A stretch of DNA of 64,000 bases from Brevundimonas sp. (lineage in GTDB: Bacteria; Pseudomonadota; Alphaproteobacteria; Caulobacterales; Caulobacteraceae): NCBI RefSeq assembly GCF_003248455.1, contig NZ_QFNM01000015.1, forward strand, positions 1-64,000, read 5' to 3'. This document shows positions 58,952-64,000 of this stretch, one piece after another (position 1 is the stretch's first letter; each line of letters begins with the position of its first letter). The translations under genes and the position numbers were made by a program. The notes beneath the pieces were generated by a model that was not told where the DNA came from, made no database searches, and saw only the letters and a program-made list of their open reading frames with translations.

Positions 58952-60238
58952 GTGGACCCGATCTCCGAGCGCCTGCGGGCGCGGCATCCGCAACGGATCG
59001 ACTTGTCCCTGGACCGGATGAGGACGCTGTGCGCCGCCCTGGGCGATCCGCAGCACCGCTTGCCGCCGGTGGTTCATGTGGCGGGCACCAACGGCAAGGG
59101 ATCGACCGTGGCCCTGATCCGGGCCATCGCCGAGGCGGCGGGTCTGCGGGTCCATGCCTATACCTCGCCCCATCTGGTGCGGTTCAACGAGCGGATCCGG
59201 CTGGCCGGCAAACTGATCGAGGACGCGGCGCTGAACGCCGTCCTGGACCGGATCGAAGCCGTCATGGCCCAGACCGACAGCGAGGCCACGGTGTTCGAAA
59301 GCACCACCGCCGCCGCCTTCCTGGCCATGAGCGAGACGCCCGCCGACCTGGCCGTGATCGAGGTGGGGTTGGGCGGGGTGCTGGACGCCACCAATGTCAT
59401 CGAACGCCCGCTGCTGAGCGTGATCGCGCCGGTCGACTACGACCACGCCGAGTTCCTGGGGACCGATCTGGCCGGCATCGCCTCGGAGAAGGCGGGGGTT
59501 CTGAAGGCCGGGGCGCCGGCGGTGATCGCGCGTCAGCGGGAAGAGGCTATGGCCGCCATCGAACGGCGCGCAGCCGACGTCCATGCGCGGCTGACGGTGC
59601 TGGGGGTCGATTTCGACGCCTGGGCCGAGCGGGGCGGCATGGCGTTCCAGACGGCGGACCTGTTCATGGACCTGCCGGCGCCGGCCCTGGCGGGGGCGCA
59701 CCAGATCGACAATGCGGCCCTGGCCGTGGCGGCGGCCATCGAACTGGACCTGCCGGAAGCCGCGATCGCCGAGGGGCTGCGGACCGTGCGCTGGCCCGCG
59801 CGGCTGCAACGGCTTTCGGCCGGTCCTTATGGCGAGGCGGCCAGGGCGGCGGAGGCCGAACTGTGGCTGGACGGCGGGCACAATCCCCACGCCGGACGCG
59901 CGCTGGCCGCCTTCCTGGCCGAGCGGCAGGCGCGGGCGCCGCGTCCCCTGGCCCTGATCTGCGGCATGCTGGCCAACAAGGACGCGGGCGGCTTCTTCGC
60001 GGCCCTGAAGGACAGTCACGCCACGGTCTTCACCGTCGGCTTCGACGGGGCGGCGGCCGACCCTGCCAGCCTGGCCGCCGTGGCGCGCGGTCACGGGCTT
60101 GCGGCGACGCCTGCCGGATCGGTCGGCGAGGCGCTGGACCTGGCCCTGCGCCTGGGCGCCGGCCGCGTCGCCATCTGCGGCTCCCTGTATCTGGCGGGCG
60201 AGGTGCTGGGCGCCAGCCAAGCGACCTGGCCGGATTAG
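58952..60238 (+). CDS. folC: Bifunctional folylpolyglutamate synthase/dihydrofolate synthase
   Basis: Adds glutamate to dihydropteroate and to folates. 428 aa from GTG 58952, 5 bases after accD. Mur-ligase fold: P-loop HVAGTNGKGSTVALI, YTSPHLVRFNERIRL, IEVGLGGVLDATNVI, DYDHAEFLGTDLAGIASEKA, and C-terminal LWLDGGHNPHAGRAL. Last gene of the operon. Confidence 0.95.
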   Translation: MDPISERLRARHPQRIDLSLDRMRTLCAALGDPQHRLPPVVHVAGTNGKGSTVALIRAIAEAAGLRVHAYTSPHLVRFNERIRLAGKLIEDAALNAVLDRIEAVMAQTDSEATVFESTTAAAFLAMSETPADLAVIEVGLGGVLDATNVIERPLLSVIAPVDYDHAEFLGTDLAGIASEKAGVLKAGAPAVIARQREEAMAAIERRAADVHARLTVLGVDFDAWAERGGMAFQTADLFMDLPAPALAGAHQIDNAALAVAAAIELDLPEAAIAEGLRTVRWPARLQRLSAGPYGEAARAAEAELWLDGGHNPHAGRALAAFLAERQARAPRPLALICGMLANKDAGGFFAALKDSHATVFTVGFDGAAADPASLAAVARGHGLAATPAGSVGEALDLALRLGAGRVAICGSLYLAGEVLGASQATWPD

Positions 60239-60281
60239 CGCCGACCTTCCCTCCCCGGAACGGGGATTGAGAATAGGCGGG

Positions 60282-60458
60282 CTATTTGCTCATCCAGGGT
60301 CGGGACTTTCCGGCCTCGATCCGGGCGTTCTGCTCGCGCTGGAAACGGCCGCCGCGCGGCGGCTTGGGGCGACCGGCCAGCTTGGCGTTTTTCAGGCGCA
60401 GAGCCTTTTGCACCGGCGTTTCGCCGGGGATGTCGTCAGGCGTGTCCTGGTCGCTCAT
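60282..60458 (-). CDS. Short conserved hypothetical protein (58 aa)
   Basis: Minus strand, ATG 60458 to TAG 60282. The sequence runs MSDQDTPDDIPGETPVQKAL, then RLKNAKLAGRPKPPRGGRFQ, then REQNARIEAGKSRPWMSK. Basic, Pro/Gly-rich, no cysteines. Similar short proteins ending in a basic Trp-Met-x-K tail, with a PPRGG-x-FQREQ core, occur in alphaproteobacteria as far as I recall. It lies just downstream of trxA, after the terminator at 60475. Confidence 0.75.
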   Translation of the reverse strand: MSDQDTPDDIPGETPVQKALRLKNAKLAGRPKPPRGGRFQREQNARIEAGKSRPWMSK

Positions 60459-60474
60459 GGCGTATCCTTAGCAT

Positions 60475-60506
60475 GAAAAACGCCCGCCGGTCGGAACCGG
60501 CGGGCG
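60475..60506 (-). terminator. Terminator of trxA
   Basis: On the minus strand CGCCCGCCGGT (60506-60496) pairs with ACCGGCGGGCG (60491-60481) around a 4-base loop, followed by TTTTT (60480-60476). It is 27 bases beyond the trxA stop. Confidence 0.9.
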
Positions 60507-60532
60507 CGATCTTAGATCCGGCGGAGGGGGGA

Positions 60533-60844
60533 TCAGGCGTCGGCCTTGACGCCGGCCTCGGCCAGCCATTCGACGATCTTGCCCTTGGGCATGGCGCCGA
60601 CCTTCATCGAGGTCATCTGGCCGTCCTTGAACAGCATCAGGGTGGGGATGCCCATGGGGCTGTCGTCGATATTGACCTTGGCCACCGTGACCTGGCCGCC
60701 CAGTTCGTCGGCGATCTGCTCCAGCGCGGGACCGATCTGTTTGCACGGGCCGCACCATTCGGCCCAGAAATCGACCAGGACCGGGGTCGAGGCCTTCAGG
60801 ACGTCGGCGTCGAAGCTTTCGTCGGTGACTTTTACCGTCGCCAT
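60533..60844 (-). CDS. trxA: Thioredoxin
   Basis: Cytoplasmic disulfide reductase. 103 aa from ATG 60844 with AAGGAAC upstream. Active site WCGPC (Cys31, Cys34) in VDFWAEWCGPCKQIGP, cis-Pro loop GIPTLMLFKDGQ, VAKVNIDD. Standard length, closed by its own terminator. Confidence 0.97.
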   Translation of the reverse strand: MATVKVTDESFDADVLKASTPVLVDFWAEWCGPCKQIGPALEQIADELGGQVTVAKVNIDDSPMGIPTLMLFKDGQMTSMKVGAMPKGKIVEWLAEAGVKADA

Positions 60845-61052
60845 AGATGGTTCCTTGGGGCGCTGTCGTTCGGCTCGCGGAGTCGAGCGGCTCGAGCGCG
60901 ATAGGGGTTGTCCGGCCTGTCCGGGTTCGCTGGCAGATGTGGGAGCGAATCGCGGGCAAATCAACTCTTCCACTCCATGACCCGTCAAGCCCAAGCGCCG
61001 GTTGCGGCCGAGGGCACCTTCGTTGAGGCACTTCGAGCAACTGAAAAGAACT

Positions 61053-61613
61053 CTAAGGTTCGAGCTCTATGTCCCAATACAGATAGTCGAGCCAGCTCTG
61101 ATGCAGGTAATGCGGCGGGAAGCGGCGGCCCGCGTCCTGAAGCTGCCAGGCGTTTGGGCGATAGGGATCGCGGCGGATCGGCATCATGGCCTGGCGCGGG
61201 GTGCGGCCGCCCTTTGCCAGATTGCAGGGGCTGCAGGCGGCGACGATATTGTCCCAGGTCGTGCGCCCGCCCTGAGAGCGCGGGATCACATGATCGAAGG
61301 TGAGCTCGGTCGACTGGCCGCAGTACTGGCAGGCGAAACCGTCGCGCAGAAAGACATTGAAACGGGTGAAGGCGGGGCTGCGATCCTGATCGACATAGGA
61401 TTTCAGCGCGATCACGCTGGGCAGCTGCATCTCCATCGAGGGAGAGCGCACCACCTTGTCGTACAGGGACACCACGTCCACCCGGTCCTGATAGACCGCC
61501 TTGACGGCCTCCTCCCACGGCCACAGCGACAGGGGATAGTAGGACAGGGGTCGGAAGTCGGCGTTCAGCACCAGGGCCGGCCACCCGGACGGGGGTCGAT
61601 GGAGAACCTGCAT
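61053..61613 (-). CDS. HNH endonuclease domain protein
   Basis: 186 aa. N-terminal VLNADFRPLSYYPLSLWPWE and EEAVKAVYQDRVDVVSLYD region, then a zinc-binding HNH: FACQYCGQSTELTFDHVIPR, SQGGRTTWDNIVAACSPCN and KGGRTP. The two CxxC pairs and D-H-V-I-P-R are intact. Such proteins are common single-copy chromosomal genes in alphaproteobacteria; target unknown. It starts 131 bases from the TRIC channel stop. Confidence 0.92.
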   Translation of the reverse strand: MQVLHRPPSGWPALVLNADFRPLSYYPLSLWPWEEAVKAVYQDRVDVVSLYDKVVRSPSMEMQLPSVIALKSYVDQDRSPAFTRFNVFLRDGFACQYCGQSTELTFDHVIPRSQGGRTTWDNIVAACSPCNLAKGGRTPRQAMMPIRRDPYRPNAWQLQDAGRRFPPHYLHQSWLDYLYWDIELEP

Positions 61614-61744
61614 CAGGCCCTCCCGCCGGCGGCGGAGGTTATGGAGGCGACAGGACTGAAGACGCGGCTCCTTCCCTAGTCTGAAGGCCCAAGACTACGC
61701 GCGATTCGACGACGTCGCCATGACGAAGACGCGACCTTCGCGCC

Positions 61745-62395
61745 TCAATTTCGAACGGGGAAACCCGGCAGCGTCCATCCCCACCGCAGGGCCGCCGCCC
61801 GCAGCATGAAGCCGCACAGGGCGGCCGCGATCGCGGCGGGCCAGACGCCGACGCCCGGCGCCCGCAGGACCATATAGACCGTGGCCGCCAGGATGGCCGC
61901 CGTGACGTTGATCTCGCGCCGCAACAGGATGGAGGGCTGGCCCGCCAGGGTGTCGCGCACCACCCCGCCGAAACAGGCGGTCAGCGTGCCCATGACGATG
62001 CAGATCAGGGCCGGGGCGCCGGCCGCCTCGGCCTTGGCCGCGCCCATGACGCCGTAAGCCGCCAGCCCGACCGCATCCAGCCACAGCAACGCCCGGAACC
62101 GCCAGTCCCGCTGGCCGATCAGCCACAGGATCGTCGAGGCGATCAGACAGACGGCGACATACCGCCAGTCCTGGACCCAGAAGACCGGCAGACCCAGCAA
62201 GAGGTCGCGCAGCGTGCCGCCCCCGACGCCGGTGATGGCGCCGAAGAAGGCGAAGGTGACGACGTCGTGTTTCTCGCGCGCGGCGGCCAGGGCGCCGGTG
62301 GCGGCGAACACCGCCACGCCCGCGAAATCCAGCGCCGACAGAACGGTCTGGGGATTGCGCAGCGGTTCGCTCAGGACGGGGTCGAGCGGGGTCAT
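61745..62395 (-). CDS. TRIC-type (UPF0126/YadS-like) cation channel protein
   Basis: 216 aa with seven hydrophobic helices in two UPF0126 repeats: LDFAGVAVFAATGALAAARE with FGAITGVGGGTLRDLLLG, and LDAVGLAAYGVMGAAKAEAA with MGTLTACFGGVVRDTLAGQP. The duplicated G-G-x-x-R-D motif is the family hallmark. Likely monovalent cation channel in the inner membrane. ATG 62395 overlaps the glycosylase stop by 4 bases. Confidence 0.92.
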   Translation of the reverse strand: MTPLDPVLSEPLRNPQTVLSALDFAGVAVFAATGALAAAREKHDVVTFAFFGAITGVGGGTLRDLLLGLPVFWVQDWRYVAVCLIASTILWLIGQRDWRFRALLWLDAVGLAAYGVMGAAKAEAAGAPALICIVMGTLTACFGGVVRDTLAGQPSILLRREINVTAAILAATVYMVLRAPGVGVWPAAIAAALCGFMLRAAALRWGWTLPGFPVRN

Positions 62396-63042
62396 GCCGT
62401 CGTCTCCCGCACGATCTCGCCGCGCTTGACGCCAGTGTACCACGCCCACAGCAGATGGGTCGCCACGGCGCGATAGGGCCGCCATATTTCGGCGCGGGCG
62501 TAGGCCGCCTTCTGATCGGGGCGGGCATCGGCTCCGTCGGCCCAGCGGATCGCCTCCTGCAGGGCGACGTCCCCGCCCGGGAACACGTCCAGCCGCCCCT
62601 CGCACATCAGCAGATAGGCCTCGGCCGTCCATAGGCCCACGCCCTTCAGCGCGGTCAGGGCCGCAATGGCGGACTGGTCGTCCAGGTTCGACAGATGCTC
62701 CAGGTCGATCTCCCCGGCGATCTGGGCGCGCGCCATCCCTTGGCCATAGGTCGCCTTCTGCCGCGACAGGCCCATGCCGCGTAGTTGCTCCAGGTCGTGG
62801 TCCAGCAGACGTTCGGGCGTGATCTCGCCCAGACCCTCGCGCAGCCGCGCCCAGACCGAGGCGGCCGAGGCCACCGACACCTGCTGCTCCACGATCATGC
62901 GGAACAGGCCTTCGAACCCGCCGACCCGCAGCCGCCATTCGAACGGCGGCGTCTGGGCGTGCACCGCCGCCAGGACGGGATCGGCGGCGACCAGCGCCTC
63001 ACGCGCGGCGGCGATATCATCGGGCGTGGGTTGAAGCGGCAT
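62392..63042 (-). CDS. DNA-3-methyladenine glycosylase II (AlkA-like)
   Basis: 216 aa, HhH-GPD superfamily. LFRMIVEQQVSVASAASVWA, LRGMGLSRQKATYGQGMARA, the helix-hairpin-helix LTALKGVGLWTAEAYLLM and catalytic Asp in DVFPGGDVALQEAIRW; WRPYRAVATHLLWAWY at the end. Removes alkylated bases. It lacks the N-terminal domain of E. coli AlkA, as many short bacterial forms do. Coupled to the TRIC gene. Confidence 0.93.
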   Translation of the reverse strand: MPLQPTPDDIAAAREALVAADPVLAAVHAQTPPFEWRLRVGGFEGLFRMIVEQQVSVASAASVWARLREGLGEITPERLLDHDLEQLRGMGLSRQKATYGQGMARAQIAGEIDLEHLSNLDDQSAIAALTALKGVGLWTAEAYLLMCEGRLDVFPGGDVALQEAIRWADGADARPDQKAAYARAEIWRPYRAVATHLLWAWYTGVKRGEIVRETTA

Positions 63043-63155
63043 GGTCCCTCTATGCCGCGCCCGGTCGTTCAGGGAAATGGCGACGATGGCGGATTCCGGC
63101 TGGCGACCGCTCGAACCAATAACTATTATTGATCGATGGAATGGAGGAGGTCGTC

Positions 63156-63404
63156 ATGACCATGACCGTCGAACTGGGCGCCTTGGAACAGGTGGTGGAC
63201 CGGCTGGTCCGCGACGGCCGCTACGGCTCCAAGAGCGAGGTGCTGCGCACGGGGGTTCGTCTGGTTCAGGAGCACGAGGCGCGCCTGGCGGCCCTGTTGG
63301 GAAAGTTGGAAGAGGGTATCGCCGACGCCGACGCTGGTCGATTGTCAGCTCTTGAGGACGCTCGAGCCGCGTTCGAGGCGCGCTGGGCTGCCGACGGCGG
63401 ATGA
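63156..63404 (+). CDS. ParD-type antitoxin (ribbon-helix-helix)
   Basis: 82 aa from ATG 63156, 5 bases after GGAGGAGG. N-terminal MTMTVELGALEQVVDRLVRD followed by GRYGSKSEVLRTGVRLVQEH, the CopG/ParD RHH fold, then a C-terminal tail (LEEGIADADAGRLSALEDAR) that would bind toxin. Its stop overlaps the toxin start by 4 bases. Confidence 0.9.
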   Translation: MTMTVELGALEQVVDRLVRDGRYGSKSEVLRTGVRLVQEHEARLAALLGKLEEGIADADAGRLSALEDARAAFEARWAADGG

Positions 63405-63691
63405 AGGTCCGCATCGCGCGAGCGGCGATCAATGACCTGGTCGAGATCGAACGGCATATCAGCCGGGACAACCCTGCCGCCGCTCGTCGTCAGGTCGCCG
63501 CATTGTTCGACCGCTGCCACAGCCTGGCGCACAATCCGATGCGTTATCCTGCAACGCCGATCACCGGCCTACGCCGACGGCCGCATCGATCGTATCTGAT
63601 CTTCTATCGCGTCACGAGCGATGTTGAGATCATCCGCATCCTTCACGCCGCGCGCGACTGGACCCATCTGCTGGCGACGGACGACGACTGA
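63401..63691 (+). CDS. ParE/RelE-superfamily toxin
   Basis: 96 aa. MKVRIARAAINDLVEIERHI opening, RDNPAAARRQVAALFDRCHS and the C-terminal strands RRRPHRSYLIFYRVTSDVEI with IIRILHAARDW, the ParE fold end. ParE toxins target DNA gyrase. Located 3 bases upstream of the gluQ start, so the toxin-antitoxin pair shares the transcription direction with gluQ. Confidence 0.9.
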   Translation: MKVRIARAAINDLVEIERHISRDNPAAARRQVAALFDRCHSLAHNPMRYPATPITGLRRRPHRSYLIFYRVTSDVEIIRILHAARDWTHLLATDDD

Positions 63692-63694
63692 GCC

Positions 63695-64000
63695 GTGTTT
63701 ATAACCCGCTTCGCCCCCTCCCCCACCGGCCGCCTGCATAAAGGCCACGCCTTTTCGGCCCTGACCGCCTGGTCGGCGGCGAAGGCGGCGGGCGGGCGGT
63801 TCCTGCTGCGGATCGAGGACATCGACCCGACCCGCTGCAAGCCTGAATACGAGGCTGGGATTCTGGAGGACCTGACCTGGCTGGAGCTGGATTGGGATGG
63901 GCCCGCACGTCGCCAGTCCGATCATCTGGGCGACTATGCCGCCGCCGTCGAAAGCCTGCGGGCGCGCGGTCTGCTCTACCGGTGTTTCCGCACCCGCAAG
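63695..64000 (+). CDS. gluQ: Glutamyl-Q tRNA(Asp) synthetase (5' part)
   Basis: First 102 codons, from GTG 63695; the gene runs off the right edge. VFITRFAPSPTGRLHKGHAF with the class I HIGH-like HKGH, then FLLRIEDIDPTRCKPEYE and LELDWDGPARRQSDHL. It lacks the tRNA-binding part of GluRS in known members. GluQ modifies queuosine in tRNA-Asp, which links functionally to queG at 48183. Full-length GltX cannot be fully excluded from the N-terminus alone. Confidence 0.88.
   Translation, partial: MFITRFAPSPTGRLHKGHAFSALTAWSAAKAAGGRFLLRIEDIDPTRCKPEYEAGILEDLTWLELDWDGPARRQSDHLGDYAAAVESLRARGLLYRCFRTRK

Overview
The window is a high-GC chromosomal segment, most likely from an alphaproteobacterium of the Caulobacteraceae (Brevundimonas-like). 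This is inferred from gene content and protein style: cobaltochelatase-type CobT, class II HisS, a fabA-fabB pair, an otsB-GH15-otsA trehalose cluster, a KdsD/glycosyltransferase/Wza-like export cluster and a trpF-trpB-trpA-accD-folC run. No 16S rRNA gene is present, so the genus is an inference.

Layout. 1-9.7 kb: the tail of an M13 peptidase, then hisS, hslV, a BLUF photosensor, a ThiF/MoeB-like adenylyltransferase, a 2-hydroxyacid dehydrogenase and fabA-fabB. 9.7-12.7 kb: def, a small membrane protein, fmt and truA (translation initiation and tRNA modification), plus a YciA-like thioesterase. 12.7-16.8 kb: an envelope polysaccharide cluster (kdsD, glycosyltransferase, Wza-like exporter). 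17-21 kb: trehalose genes. 21-27 kb: an esterase-like lipoprotein, cobT, a DUF418 membrane protein, a 3-hydroxyacyl-CoA dehydrogenase and YggT.

27.24-33.70 kb is the accessory region. A tRNA-Ala(CGC) gene carries a 23-bp attachment repeat that recurs 6.4 kb downstream. The DNA between the copies is visibly lower in GC and looks like a decayed prophage or genomic island without an integrase. It encodes a proteasome-fold (Anbu/HslV-like) Ntn-hydrolase with Thr1/Asp17/Lys33 spacing, an unknown 360-aa protein, a probable tail-assembly chaperone, a tape-measure protein fused in frame to the C-terminal part of an SRAP (YedK-like) domain, an Ivy-type lysozyme-inhibitor lipoprotein, two divergent HTH regulators and a GGGAAC repeat cluster.

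33.7-48 kb: core genes resume with an SDR protein, a second 2-hydroxyacid dehydrogenase, a CobW-family GTPase, a MipA-like porin, an ftsE-ftsX-ydcF-plsC operon, a zinc-ribbon membrane protein, rplU-rpmA with a readable promoter, leader hairpin and terminator, ilvA and an FKBP lipoprotein. 48-54.8 kb: queG, a divergent DUF2239/GIY-YIG pair with a repeated operator-like site, a GST, a cation-efflux protein, uppP, an RsmC-like methyltransferase and an RsuA-like pseudouridine synthase. 54.8-60.3 kb: trpF-trpB-(secreted protein)-trpA-accD-folC, mostly overlapping or tightly packed. 60-64 kb: a short conserved gene, trxA, an HNH nuclease, a TRIC-type channel, an AlkA-like glycosylase, a ParD/ParE toxin-antitoxin pair and the start of gluQ.
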